Position numbers and translations under genes: made by a program. A stretch of DNA of 37,107 nt from Eubacterium sp. (GTDB taxonomy: Bacteria > Bacillota > Clostridia > Lachnospirales > Lachnospiraceae). The stretch is from contig JAIKXQ010000016.1 of NCBI GenBank assembly GCA_024684035.1, forward strand, positions 1-37,107. Reading direction: 5' to 3'. The notes under the pieces were generated by a model. That model had not been told where the DNA came from. It was given only the letters and a program-made list of their open reading frames with translations, and searched no databases. Within the stretch, counting starts at the first letter, position 1, and the number at the start of each line of letters is the position of its first letter. Positions 1 to 8,119 of this stretch are shown one piece after another.

Positions 1-132
1 CATCAGGTCAAGAAATGTTATGGTTTTACCTTCCTCAACGGAATAAATACGTGCAAGGTTTTCCAGTTCCTTTTTCCATTCGGAAGGAATAGAAATATTG
101 ATCTGTACGTTATTACTTTTAGGTCGTGCCAT
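1..132 (-). CDS. Ribbon-helix-helix (CopG/Arc-like) protein, partial
   Basis: The first 44 codons of a minus-strand gene run off the left edge. The N-terminus reads MARPKSNNVQINISIPSEWK. A short basic start, then a strand with alternating residues (VQINISI), then a helix (SEWKKELENLARIY) is the usual layout of ribbon-helix-helix DNA-binding proteins such as antitoxins, plasmid copy-control and conjugation accessory proteins. The ATG at 132-130 lies inside the end of the upstream gene, overlapping it by 14 nt, so the two are probably translationally coupled and share the promoter at 620-648. If it binds DNA, the palindrome at 613-640 is an obvious candidate site. The C-terminus is not visible, so a truncated or different domain beyond the edge cannot be excluded. 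Confidence 0.6.
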   Translation of the reverse strand, partial: MARPKSNNVQINISIPSEWKKELENLARIYSVEEGKTITFLDLM

Positions 133-529
133 CTATCTGCCCCCTCCATACTTTCAATAATTCACCAGCTGTAAAATCGGGTTCCAAACTTTCTCCTCTT
201 AAAAGATTTCTCACAAACTTTGCATCAAATTTGTCGTCGGGAGCCATTGTACCTTTAGCAATCTCAAATGCATAGGGATCCATCAGTTTTACAAAAGGCT
301 TGTTCTTTTCCATCCATTGTTCAATATGTCGCTTTTTTGCAAGATGCTCCTTGTCTTTATTCTTGTCTCTATTTTTATATGCAAAAGCGGCATATGCCTT
401 TTGTGCTGTTTTATACCCATACCCCTGAGCATCATCAAGAACCTCACCGGTATCGGTTGACACTATACAATATCTCATTTCAAATGTGTCATATGCGGGA
501 GAATTATTCCAAGGTTCTTCCTTGTCCAC
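119..529 (-). CDS. Conserved hypothetical protein (136 aa)
   Basis: This is an unrecognised soluble protein with no signal peptide or membrane segment. It starts at GTG (529-527), with GAGG about five bases upstream; no in-frame ATG precedes it. The N-terminal third has a strand-rich stretch (RYCIVSTDTGEVLDDAQGYG). The middle is very basic and helical (KNRDKNKDKEHLAKKRHIEQ), and the end is mixed helix. Its stop codon lies 14 nt inside the following ribbon-helix-helix gene. A gene of unknown function coupled to a ribbon-helix-helix gene behind a strong promoter resembles accessory or plasmid-type modules, possibly toxin-antitoxin-like, but no catalytic motif supports a toxin call. It is reported as a real gene because frame, RBS and promoter agree. 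Confidence 0.65.
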   Translation of the reverse strand: MDKEEPWNNSPAYDTFEMRYCIVSTDTGEVLDDAQGYGYKTAQKAYAAFAYKNRDKNKDKEHLAKKRHIEQWMEKNKPFVKLMDPYAFEIAKGTMAPDDKFDAKFVRNLLRGESLEPDFTAGELLKVWRGQIDGTT

Positions 530-612
530 AACTGCCTCATGATGTTTGGTTACTGTGTATTGGATTGTTTTGTAGGTTTAATCTATACTTTTTGTGTACA
601 CCATGTATTAAT

Positions 613-640
613 TACATAGATTATAAAGTATTTCTATGTA
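613..640. repeat. Inverted repeat (candidate operator) inside the promoter
   Basis: TACATAGA (613-620) and TCTATGTA (633-640) form an 8-bp perfect inverted repeat with a 12-base centre. It covers the -10 box and most of the spacer of the 620-648 promoter. Its placement would let a dimeric repressor block RNA polymerase. The ribbon-helix-helix protein encoded downstream is the natural candidate; that link is inference. Confidence 0.55.
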
Positions 641-648
641 TATGTCAA
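620..648 (-). promoter_or_regulatory. Perfect sigma-A promoter for the 529-1 gene pair
   Basis: On the minus strand TTGACA (648-643) and TATAAT (625-620) are separated by exactly 17 bases, which is a full consensus match. It is about 90 bases upstream of the GTG start at 529. Confidence 0.85.
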
Positions 649-665
649 AAAGAAAACGGCTTCAT

Positions 666-685
666 CCCACAGGCGAGCCTGTGGG
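666..685. terminator. Short GC hairpin, possible terminator
   Basis: CCCACAGG (666-673) pairs with CCTGTGGG (678-685) around a four-base loop. On the plus strand TTTT follows at once. On the minus strand a T-rich run comes only after about 10 bases. No plus-strand gene ends here, so it may be a second stop for transcription coming from 807-2186. Confidence 0.4.
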
Positions 686-718
686 TTTTCGCCTACGTTA
701 AGCTAAAATAACAGAAAT

Positions 719-743
719 CGGGCAGGGGATATACCCCTGCCCG
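719..743 (-). terminator. Intrinsic terminator of the 807-2186 gene
   Basis: A perfect 10-bp stem, CGGGCAGGGG (719-728) with CCCCTGCCCG (734-743), has a five-base loop. In the minus direction a T-rich stretch (ATTTCTGTTATTTT) follows. It lies 64 bases past the stop codon. Confidence 0.7.
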
Positions 744-806
744 GTCATCAGATATTCTGCCATTTCACCGGCCTGCGGAATCATTGACTCACAAGCTTTT
801 CCTAGA

Positions 807-2186
807 CTAGCGATCATCAGATCCGTCCGCCAGTCGAAATGGTTTCTTTGGAAGTGCCACAGCATACATGAAATGATCCGCCATCGGAAGAGAGGTCTCA
901 CCCTCTGACATTCCGTAGGTGCCATATTCCTCCGGCAGATGATTGTCTTTCAGCGGGATCATCAACGGGTAGCCTTCAATCAGGCTTCCCAGGGAGGCGT
1001 TGATCACCCGGTCCATCTGTCGCTGTGTCACGTTGCGCTTCTGGTATTTCTTCGATGCAGACTCGAAATTAATCAGCACATGATCTCCATGCACATCCAC
1101 ATCCTCACTCATATTCGGCAGGGCAATTTCCCGCACAGTAAAGAAGGACGGTACCCAGCCGATGATCCTGTTGTGGTAGATCCGGCGGATCGTCAGAATA
1201 GACGGATAATTTCTGCCAAAAGATCTGGAAGACAACAGGTAAAGTTTTCCCTTGTACTCGGTGATCGCCACACCCTGCGTAGAGGAATCAAGATCTATTC
1301 TCTGCACATTGATCTCTCCTGTCTCCATGCTGTATCCCTGCATGAAACTCTTGCCGCTTCCCCCCTCACGGTTGTTGATATCCCCAACAAAGAGCGTTCC
1401 CTTGTAGGAACAGAGGAACGACGGCCGGACAGATACGCCGAGATAGTCGGTCAGCTTTACTTTTACAGAATCTTCTTTTGTCTTTACTGCTTTGACAACT
1501 TCAGAGACAGGGAGTTTCCACACCCGGTATTTCGCATCATCGATGGCGATCTTGACTTTCTTGCTGCCCATGGTCTCCGGATCGAAATGATTGGAATCCG
1601 CGATGTAGATATTTCCGTCATTTCCGCCACCGTAGGTCAGCGCGCCTACATGCGACTTGATATTCAGGACAAGCGTCGTGATATACTCGCGTGTATTCTT
1701 ATTGAGTACATAAATGCAGGAGTATTTCTGCGGCTTTGCAAAATTGTACGCAGAGATCAATACAAACTGACCGGCAACACAGATTCCCTGGGGAACCATG
1801 CGGCTGGTGGTACCCTCACCGAGGTTCGTATTGCTGATTCCCGGAATCAGATAATACCCGGTCTTGTACAGAGACCGGTTCAGCGTGCGGAAGGAACTCC
1901 ACTGACTGGATCCGGTGAGCAGCTGTCTGTAATTCGATTCAAAAGGGCTGTCCGTGGATGTGTCATATTGCGGGTTTGCGAGCTGATTTCTGTCGAGGAA
2001 CATCTCAAACAGATTCATCCCAAGCGGATCCTCCCAGCTGACGGACCTCTTTACCTCAGTGGCAAGAAAAGCCTCCGTGATCCCGTTCCCGTATACCACA
2101 TTCGGATAAATGCATGAAAAGAGAACTGCCGACGCAATCATGATCACTGCGACAAACCGCCGCGCCGTCTGAAAAAGAACATTCAT
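807..2186 (-). CDS. Secreted protein, probable beta-propeller fold, unknown function
   Basis: A 459-aa exported protein. The N-terminus (VAVIMIASAVLFSCIYPNVV, residues about 12-31) is a signal peptide or anchor, with two Arg at 9-10 before the hydrophobic core. The rest has repeated strand units of the type LFVGDINN, LYLLSSR and IYIADSN. This pattern suits a beta-propeller that reads out a surface ligand, but no named family is recognised. The start is supported by AAAGGAGG seven bases upstream of the ATG. The gene is monocistronic: the repeat copy and the next gene's terminator lie upstream, and its own terminator is at 719-743. Another large extracellular strand-rich protein of unknown role is encoded at 17397-19904. 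A sugar- or polymer-binding surface role is possible but unproven. Confidence 0.7.
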   Translation of the reverse strand: MNVLFQTARRFVAVIMIASAVLFSCIYPNVVYGNGITEAFLATEVKRSVSWEDPLGMNLFEMFLDRNQLANPQYDTSTDSPFESNYRQLLTGSSQWSSFRTLNRSLYKTGYYLIPGISNTNLGEGTTSRMVPQGICVAGQFVLISAYNFAKPQKYSCIYVLNKNTREYITTLVLNIKSHVGALTYGGGNDGNIYIADSNHFDPETMGSKKVKIAIDDAKYRVWKLPVSEVVKAVKTKEDSVKVKLTDYLGVSVRPSFLCSYKGTLFVGDINNREGGSGKSFMQGYSMETGEINVQRIDLDSSTQGVAITEYKGKLYLLSSRSFGRNYPSILTIRRIYHNRIIGWVPSFFTVREIALPNMSEDVDVHGDHVLINFESASKKYQKRNVTQRQMDRVINASLGSLIEGYPLMIPLKDNHLPEEYGTYGMSEGETSLPMADHFMYAVALPKKPFRLADGSDDR

Positions 2187-2431
2187 GGCAATCCTCCTTT
2201 CCCTAAAATACAGAACCTGCCAGCTGCAGGTATAACGTTTTTGCTTATCTGTATTCTAGCAAGGGCAATGCCTGTTTTCGGATCATTTTTGTAAACAGTA
2301 TGTTAACTTTTTACGAACGTTTTCGTTATTCGCTATTATGTTTTGTATCTTTTGCACGCATCAAATGATCCTATCGCTAATAGTCATGTTCATCATACAT
2401 ATATCGCGTCAAATGTAGCATATATATCTGT
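2187..2431. other. Intergenic, leader of the 807-2186 gene
   Basis: This AT-rich stretch has no coding potential that I can support. A possible extended -10 (TGC then TAGAAT, minus strand, 2258-2253) lies about 67 bases upstream of the start of 807-2186, without a good -35. To the right the DNA passes into the structured repeat. Confidence 0.4.
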
Positions 2432-2613
2432 CCATTTCTGAACAAAGTCCGCAAGCGGACCTCGACTCCCCCAGCCCCTCATCCTCCCGGTGAGCGTAGC
2501 AGGACTTTGGCGCGCGAGCAGAATCGCGAAGCGATCTTCCCATCTGCGAGCTGCGCATCCCGCGGAGCGTTTTGTCTCATGGGAAATTCGGAGGAATTTC
2601 CTATGAGACAAAA
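2432..2613 (-). repeat. Interspersed structured repeat, copy 1
   Basis: First of three copies (others at 8120-8306 and 9866-10085). From left to right it holds a small hairpin GTCCGC/GCGGAC (2447-2460), a pyrimidine-rich stretch, a CTCA/TGAG pairing (2478-2494), an ATCGC/GCGAT mini-hairpin containing GCGAAGC (2526-2532), a GC-rich segment, and a long terminal hairpin. The terminal hairpin pairs 2570-2589 with 2594-2613 over about 20 bp with one wobble. Strand is given in the direction of the neighbouring gene 2658-4628. The element begins inside the T-tract of that gene's terminator. No protein gene lies in it. Confidence 0.85.
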
Positions 2614-2655
2614 ACGAGCGGCCATCCGGAGTTTTTCGCTCCGGACAGCCGCCCG
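2609..2655 (-). terminator. Intrinsic terminator of the LtaS-like gene
   Basis: The stem is GCGGC-CA-TCCGGAG (2618-2631) with CTCCGGA-CA-GCCGC (2639-2652), 12 bp with a CA/CA internal loop. It starts about five bases after the stop codon and is followed (minus direction) by GTTTTTG at 2615-2609. The T-tract is shared with the first bases of the repeat. Confidence 0.85.
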
Positions 2656-2657
2656 TC

Positions 2658-4628
2658 TTATTTCTCTTCTATGTATGGAAACAGGTCTTTATTCCTGTTC
2701 TTCTTGTCAAACATATTGTTGTACTGAAGCATCTGGTACTTCTCCAGCCATTTTTTCTCTTCTCCCGTCGCCTCATTGAGATGTATGAAGCGGCCGTTCT
2801 CGATGGAATAGTAGCCCCTGGAATTGATCGCCGGAATGACATCCATCAGTTTTGTCTGGAACTTGTTGTACAGCGGAAGCTCAAAGTTTCCTCTCTCCAG
2901 CGTGAGGGTCGAGAGGTAATTCAGACTTGTGCAGTCGATCTGTGCAGCCTCTGTCTCGTAGTTCGTCCAGATAAAGAAGGGAACCTTGAAGAAGTTCTCC
3001 AGCTCATCCATGGTAAGCCCCGCCATTCCCTTTCCGTTGAGGGTGCGGTAGAACTGGCTGTTGAGGCTTGGCTGATGATCTCCGAAGAAGACGATCTCCA
3101 CCGGCTCATTCACGCTCCGGAAATAGGTAATCAGCTTCTCCACAGCCTCATCGGTTCTGTGGGCAATCGTGAGATACTGATTAACGTCCATGTACATGCC
3201 CGAGGACTGGATCACATCGGTGTTGAAGCCGGAATAGTAGTCCGAATATCCACCGTGGTTCTGCATGGTAATTCCCATAAAGAAGAGTTGTTCATCCTTC
3301 TTCTTTGAATTGAAGCGATCAATAATTTTATCGAAAAGCTCCTCGTCCGTGATGTATTTGCGTAGAACCTTTGTCTCGTCAAAGAATCCGGAGGGCTCAT
3401 CCAGGAAATACATCTCATCAAAGCCGAGCTTCGGATATACCGTATTCCTTCTCCATCCTGTAGCCAGGTACGGATGCATGGCCACGGTGGTGTAACCGCA
3501 GTTCTTCATGGTAGAGACGATCGACGTCGGATTCTGATCGATGTACTGCTGGTACACAACAGAACCGGAAGGCAGGTAGGCCATGGAATTTCCCGTCATG
3601 TACTCCCACTCCGAATTCGGAGTCTTGGCTCCGAAGACGGAGGCAACGGCGTAGCCCTTAACCGTGTTTTCCTGCAGAGAGTGAACGAAGGGCATCACAT
3701 CCGCCACATTCGTCTCCAGCGGTCCCAGTACATTCAGATCCGCAAAGGATTCATCCATGATGACAATGACCGTGGGGTTCTTCACTTTGCTGTTCACCGG
3801 GACGTTTTCCACTGCCTCGGTCTGCTCGGTGTCCTTCGCGATATCCTCAATGGCTCTGGCCGAATAACCGTCCGGCGCAGATATAAAATTATCCCGGATA
3901 CTCAGGGCAAAGTTCAGAATAAAACCGTTCTGATAGGAACCCTTCTGTTCCCAGGTCTGTGTCTCCAGCTCAGCGGTTCCCTGTATGACGAAGAGGATCA
4001 GACAGGAAGCCACCACGGCGCTGATGGAGCGCTGCACCCAGTGCCACTCAAACTTCACCTTCACGCATTTCACCATCAGCGTGATGAAAAGAATGGAGAG
4101 CATGATGACAAGGGCTCCCCTGCTGTGAAGTTTAAAGCTGTAGTTCCCGGCGACGCTCAGTCCTGTTCCGATCGTCGAGACATCTGCCCAGGTGATCTCA
4201 TTTTCACGGAAGATATAAACAAAATAATCCGTGAAGGCCATGAGCATCAGGAACGAATGCGCGGCGATGGCAGCCAGCGCAGGTCTGCTGAGCAACGCAT
4301 GCAGCACCAGGTAAACTGCCAGCACAAGCAGCGTGTTCTTGGTACGCATATCGCTCTTCAGAATCTTGTTGAATTCCGGATCCAGAATAACCGTCTGGAT
4401 ACATTTTTCCGTAAAAATGCTTCCGCCGATAATGATCAGTCCGGACCAGATCCAGGGAATCTTATCGCTCAGCTCCGCCTCTGTACAAGAAATCAGAAAA
4501 AACAGACCCACAAACGCAGGGAGCACCCAGACCGGATACCTGGCCGCAAGCAGCATCCCGACTGCAAGGACGGCCATGACGCCCAGCCATATATAATTCT
4601 TCTTTTCCGCTTTCCAATGTAATTTCAT
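2658..4628 (-). CDS. LtaS-like membrane sulfatase-fold enzyme (656 aa)
   Basis: A polytopic membrane protein with an extracellular alkaline-phosphatase/sulfatase-fold domain, of the family that transfers phosphoglycerol or cleaves related head groups (lipoteichoic acid synthase, MdoB-like). Hydrophobic segments lie at about 12-28, 32-48, 59-80, 98-116, 118-140, 170-187 and 202-218. The catalytic domain follows from about 284. The visible metal and nucleophile set matches LtaS: Glu293 in MDESFADL, Thr336 in GAKTPNSEWEYMTG, His458 in MQNHGG, and Asp517-His518 in FFGDHQPSL. Length is typical for the family. GAGGAAG precedes the ATG. The gene is alone between its own terminator and the terminator of the cation transporter. 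It probably acts on the outer membrane face in teichoic-acid-like or glycolipid modification; the exact substrate is not readable from the sequence. Confidence 0.85.
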   Translation of the reverse strand: MKLHWKAEKKNYIWLGVMAVLAVGMLLAARYPVWVLPAFVGLFFLISCTEAELSDKIPWIWSGLIIIGGSIFTEKCIQTVILDPEFNKILKSDMRTKNTLLVLAVYLVLHALLSRPALAAIAAHSFLMLMAFTDYFVYIFRENEITWADVSTIGTGLSVAGNYSFKLHSRGALVIMLSILFITLMVKCVKVKFEWHWVQRSISAVVASCLILFVIQGTAELETQTWEQKGSYQNGFILNFALSIRDNFISAPDGYSARAIEDIAKDTEQTEAVENVPVNSKVKNPTVIVIMDESFADLNVLGPLETNVADVMPFVHSLQENTVKGYAVASVFGAKTPNSEWEYMTGNSMAYLPSGSVVYQQYIDQNPTSIVSTMKNCGYTTVAMHPYLATGWRRNTVYPKLGFDEMYFLDEPSGFFDETKVLRKYITDEELFDKIIDRFNSKKKDEQLFFMGITMQNHGGYSDYYSGFNTDVIQSSGMYMDVNQYLTIAHRTDEAVEKLITYFRSVNEPVEIVFFGDHQPSLNSQFYRTLNGKGMAGLTMDELENFFKVPFFIWTNYETEAAQIDCTSLNYLSTLTLERGNFELPLYNKFQTKLMDVIPAINSRGYYSIENGRFIHLNEATGEEKKWLEKYQMLQYNNMFDKKNRNKDLFPYIEEK

Positions 4629-4771
4629 GTTATGTCTTCCTCAGTTGTTTGTAATATCAATATACGTTAGCCGCAGTTAACACACCGTTTTCTAAGATAC
4701 CATATCTCATAGACAAATCAATATCCAAGGAAAAAAAATCACGAAAATTTCAAATTTTTTTACATATAAAA

Positions 4772-4804
4772 TGAGGCAGACTGAATGCCCGTCATCCTGC
4801 CTCA
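4772..4804 (-). terminator. Likely terminator of the cation transporter gene
   Basis: TGAGGCAG (4772-4779) pairs with CTGCCTCA (4797-4804), an 8-bp stem with a 17-base loop. In the minus direction ATTTTATATG follows. The stem ends 18 bases from the stop codon. Confidence 0.6.
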
Positions 4805-4821
4805 CACAAACATCGCAGTGA

Positions 4822-5943
4822 TCAGTCCGAGATGTCCAGATCCATATTGAAGGAAAGATCCACCCCCGGGTAAGCCTCCATCACGCAGTCATGAACCTGT
4901 TCATAGACAGCCCGCCGATCCTTTGCAGCAAATTCCACAACGATATCGAAGCGGAGAGCCTTGGACTCCTCGTTGTAGTAGAAACCGTGGAGCTGTTTGA
5001 CATAGTCCACGCCGGTGGCGATTTCCCGGATTCTTGTCTCCATGGCTTTTATCTCATCATCGTTCGTGTTCATGGAGTAGATTCCGATTCCCGTGAGAAG
5101 AACCCCCGTCTCGGCATACACTTTTTCCGCGGACTTTCTGGCAAGACGATCGATCTGATCCGCCGTGTACACGTCCGGAACCTCGATGTGTACAGACCCC
5201 TGATAGTTGTCGGGACCGTAGGCGTGAAGAATCAGGTCATAGGCTCCGTACACGCCGTCCATGGATTTCAGAGTGCTCTTCACCGCCGTTGTGACGGCCG
5301 GATCTACCCGCTCGCCGAGAATCTGGCTGATGGTATCCCTCAGCATCTCAAAACCAGCCTTGATAATCACCAGCGAGATCAGCGCTCCGAGCCAGGCCTC
5401 CAGGCTGATATGACAGAAGATATAAACTGCTGCCGCAAGAAGGGTGGAGGCGGAAATCACGGCATCCAGTGTCGCGTCCTGACCGGAGTTCACCAGAGAA
5501 TCGGAGTTGGTCTCCACTCCCTTTTTCTTCACATAGCTTCCGAGAACCAGCTTCACCAGAACCGCTGCGGCCACAATCACCAGAGACACCGCCGTGTACT
5601 CTGCCTTCTGCGGATCAAAAATCTTCTTGACGGATTCTTCCAGCGAAGTCATTCCCGCATACAGAACGATCAGCGAAATGATCGCAGCCGTCAGATACTC
5701 AATCCGGCCGTAACCTAACGGATGTTTCTTGTCTGCCGGCTTCCGCGCCAGCTTCGTTCCCACAATGGTGATCACCGACGACAGGGCGTCGCTTAAGTTA
5801 TTCACCGCATCCAGAAGAATGGCGATGGAATTTGTGAGCAGACCGATGACCACTTTGAATCCCGCCAGGGCACAGTTGGCGATGATACCGATCACGCTGG
5901 TCCGGACAATGATTTTTTCCCTTGATTTCTCTTCTTTGTTCAT
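4822..5943 (-). CDS. Cation diffusion facilitator family transporter
   Basis: A 373-aa proton/divalent-metal antiporter of the CDF family in the cytoplasmic membrane. Six hydrophobic segments precede a cytoplasmic ferredoxin-like C-terminal domain, and that domain has a second, more divergent repeat, which makes the protein longer than the classic ~300 aa. Metal-site motifs: Asn48-x3-Asp52 in TM2 (VNNLSDALSS) and Asp156-x3-Asp160 in TM5 (GQDATLDAVIS). TM5 carries DxxxD rather than the HxxxD typical of zinc transporters. In this family that favours Mn or Fe export, but this is inference. HPLGYGR after TM2 is the family's loop signature. The start is the ATG at 5943, with AAGGAG about eight bases upstream; an in-frame upstream extension has no ribosome site. 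It is divergent from purC. Confidence 0.85.
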   Translation of the reverse strand: MNKEEKSREKIIVRTSVIGIIANCALAGFKVVIGLLTNSIAILLDAVNNLSDALSSVITIVGTKLARKPADKKHPLGYGRIEYLTAAIISLIVLYAGMTSLEESVKKIFDPQKAEYTAVSLVIVAAAVLVKLVLGSYVKKKGVETNSDSLVNSGQDATLDAVISASTLLAAAVYIFCHISLEAWLGALISLVIIKAGFEMLRDTISQILGERVDPAVTTAVKSTLKSMDGVYGAYDLILHAYGPDNYQGSVHIEVPDVYTADQIDRLARKSAEKVYAETGVLLTGIGIYSMNTNDDEIKAMETRIREIATGVDYVKQLHGFYYNEESKALRFDIVVEFAAKDRRAVYEQVHDCVMEAYPGVDLSFNMDLDISD

Positions 5944-5974
5944 TCGAAACTCTCCTTGTCTCATTATTGTAAAT

Positions 5975-6003
5975 ATTATGACCAACTTGCCGATAAATTT
6001 CAA
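5975..6003 (-). promoter_or_regulatory. Promoter of the cation transporter gene
   Basis: On the minus strand TTGAAA (6003-5998) and CATAAT (5980-5975) have 17-bp spacing, about 30 bases upstream of the start codon. Confidence 0.6.
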
Positions 6004-6064
6004 CCAAAGACCGCACCTCTTCCGCCCTTGTTCCTGCAATTCCGCCGAAATACGCTTTTTTATC

Positions 6065-6093
6065 TTGCACCTGCAGGTAAATCTTCTTATACT
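6065..6093 (+). promoter_or_regulatory. Promoter of purC
   Basis: TTGCAC (6065-6070), 17 bases, then TATACT (6088-6093). The purC start codon is about 70 bases downstream. No purine riboswitch or PurR-like box was recognised between them. Confidence 0.6.
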
Positions 6094-6164
6094 AAAAGCG
6101 TCGGTCATCCGGCCGTCGTTTCATTATTTTATTTCAGGTGTACCAACAACAGGAGGATTTATTC

Positions 6165-7037
6165 ATGAAGGAGTTTAAGCCGATCAAGGAAGGCAAAGTC
6201 CGCGAGATCTACGACACTGACGAGAATCTGGTAATGGTTGCCACAGACCGTATCTCTGCATTCGATGTGATTCTGAAGAACAAGGTCACAAAGAAGGGCG
6301 CCGTTCTTACTCAGATGTCCAAATTCTGGTTCGACTACACAAAGGATATCATTCCGAACCACATGGTAAGTGTCGATGTAAAAGATATGCCGGAGTTCTT
6401 CCAGCAGCCGCAGTTTGACGGCAACAGCATGCTCTGCAAGAAGCTGGAGATGCTCCCGATTGAATGTATCGTCCGCGGATATATCACAGGAAGCGGCTGG
6501 GCAAGCTACCAGGAGAACGGTACTGTTTGCGGCATTGCGCTTCCCGCCGGCCTCAAAGAGTGCGACAAGCTTCCTGAGCCGATCTACACTCCGTCCACAA
6601 AGGCTGAGATCGGTGATCATGACGAGAACATCAGCTATGAGAAGAGCATTGAGGTTCTTGAGAAAGTCTATCCGGGCAAAGGCGAGGAATACGCAAAGGC
6701 TCTGAAAGACAGCACACTCAAACTGTACAAGGCCTGCGCAGAGTACGCACTGTCCAAAGGTATCATCATCGCCGATACCAAATTCGAGTTCGGTCTCGAT
6801 GAGAACGGAAACGTTGTCCTCGCTGACGAGATGCTCACACCGGATTCCAGCCGCTTCTGGCCGGCAGACGGATACGAGCCGGGTCACTCACAGCCGTCCT
6901 TTGACAAACAGTTCGTTCGCGACTGGCTCAAGGCAAATCCGGACAGCGACTACAATCTTCCGCAGGAGATCATCGACAAGACCATCGATAAATACAAAGA
7001 GGCTTACCACCTTCTTACCGGAAAAACTCTGGACTGA
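6165..7037 (+). CDS. purC: SAICAR synthetase (PurC)
   Basis: A 290-aa phosphoribosylaminoimidazole-succinocarboxamide synthase. It joins CAIR and aspartate using ATP in de novo purine synthesis. The N-terminus KPIKEGKVREIYDTDE is the classic ATP-binding start. It is followed by VATDRISAFDVI, IECIVRGYITGSGWASY, and the DEMLTPDSSRFWPADGY block typical of the longer form of the enzyme. The ATG at 6165 has AGGAGG eight bases upstream; a longer in-frame reading from 6138 has no ribosome site. It is monocistronic, with its own promoter and a strong terminator, and is not next to other pur genes in this window. It is convergent with the hydrolase gene at 7082. Confidence 0.97.
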   Translation: MKEFKPIKEGKVREIYDTDENLVMVATDRISAFDVILKNKVTKKGAVLTQMSKFWFDYTKDIIPNHMVSVDVKDMPEFFQQPQFDGNSMLCKKLEMLPIECIVRGYITGSGWASYQENGTVCGIALPAGLKECDKLPEPIYTPSTKAEIGDHDENISYEKSIEVLEKVYPGKGEEYAKALKDSTLKLYKACAEYALSKGIIIADTKFEFGLDENGNVVLADEMLTPDSSRFWPADGYEPGHSQPSFDKQFVRDWLKANPDSDYNLPQEIIDKTIDKYKEAYHLLTGKTLD

Positions 7038-7042
7038 TTGAT

Positions 7043-7080
7043 AAAAGGGGTTGCCGCACTAGTGCGACAAGCCCCTTTTT
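7043..7080. terminator. Bidirectional terminator between purC and the hydrolase
   Basis: The outer stem AAAAGGGG (7043-7050)/CCCCTTTT (7072-7079) encloses TTG/CAA and CGCACT/AGTGCG, with T-tracts on both strands. It begins six bases after the purC stop codon and abuts the end of the opposing gene at 7082. Confidence 0.85.
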
Positions 7081-7081
7081 C

Positions 7082-8023
7082 TTATATTTTTATATCCAGC
7101 TTTCCCTTCGTAATCATCCACTTCAGAAGATCCCGATCCACCTCGTCATGATCCGTCTCGTTGAGGATCTCGTGTCGATCCTCCGGGTAAATTTTTACCT
7201 GGGTATCGCGGATTCCGCTCTTCCGGTAGATCTCCGCAACCTTCCGGGGACCCTCGCCGCAATTTCCAACCGGATCATCGCCGCCTGCCACAACGAAGAT
7301 TGGCAGTGTCTTCGGAATGCGGTTGATATTCTCCTGCTTTTCCGCTTTTTCGAGTCCCACAAAGAGATTGTAGTATGCGTTCAGTGTAAATACGAAGTTG
7401 TCCCAGGGATTCGCGCAGTAGTCGTCCACAATCCGCATGTCCTTCGTCAGCCAGTCATTTGGCGTCCGGGCCGGCTCAAAAGCCTTGTTGTAGGAGCCAA
7501 GTGCCATGTTGTTCACGGTTTTGCTCCGGTGTTTCCAGCCGCGGAAGCGGGCAATGGATCTGCACATGGCTTTTCCCGCTGCCAGCGCCGCCGGACTCTG
7601 ATATGCGGTTCCGCTGATAATCGCCCCCGCAAGCCCTTCTCCATACATTGTCAGGTACTGCCGGGTGAGGAAAGATCCCATGCTGTGTCCCAGAATAAAA
7701 TAGGGCACCTCCGGATACTTCTTCTGCGTCATCTCCCGAAGAGACTGGATATCCCCGATTACACAGCCGTTTCCGTCCTTCTCGGCAAAATAGCCGTGCA
7801 TCTCGTCGTCCACGACAGATGCGCCGTGACCGAGGTGATCATTGCCCGTCACATAGATTCCTTTCTCGTTCAAATACTTCGCAAATCTGTCATATCTGTT
7901 CACGAATTCACACATGCCGTGAACAATCTGAACCACAGCGAGTACCTCCCCCTCAGGTTTCCACTCGATGGCATGAATCATCGTCCTGCCGTCCTTTGAC
8001 GGATAATTAAAATCTCTCTTCAC
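7082..8023 (-). CDS. Alpha/beta hydrolase, monoglyceride lipase-like (serine aminopeptidase S33 type)
   Basis: A 313-aa cytoplasmic hydrolase of the Hydrolase_4 group, whose members cleave monoacylglycerols, lysophospholipids or small esters. Visible motifs: HG at 35-36 (IVHGMCEF) for the oxyanion hole, the GNDHLGHGAS block, the nucleophile Ser114 in LGHSMGS, an acid in GGDDPVG (about 249-250) and His284 in EDRHEIL. The start is a GTG (8023-8021) with GGAGG about ten bases upstream; the nearer ATG is out of frame. It is monocistronic and ends against the shared terminator. The substrate cannot be decided from sequence. Confidence 0.85.
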   Translation of the reverse strand: MKRDFNYPSKDGRTMIHAIEWKPEGEVLAVVQIVHGMCEFVNRYDRFAKYLNEKGIYVTGNDHLGHGASVVDDEMHGYFAEKDGNGCVIGDIQSLREMTQKKYPEVPYFILGHSMGSFLTRQYLTMYGEGLAGAIISGTAYQSPAALAAGKAMCRSIARFRGWKHRSKTVNNMALGSYNKAFEPARTPNDWLTKDMRIVDDYCANPWDNFVFTLNAYYNLFVGLEKAEKQENINRIPKTLPIFVVAGGDDPVGNCGEGPRKVAEIYRKSGIRDTQVKIYPEDRHEILNETDHDEVDRDLLKWMITKGKLDIKI

Positions 8024-8119
8024 CTGATGTCATCCTCCACAATGTATATTCTGCTCAGGAAAATGCTCTCATCAGCATTTCTACCTTCTATATTATCCAA
8101 GTCCCTGTGAGACCGCAAG

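Noticed and set aside
2507-2779. Open frames inside the repeat copies (also 8107-8298, 9885-10325)
   Set aside because: They differ between copies by frame-breaking indels and cross hairpins; the conserved unit is structure, not protein.
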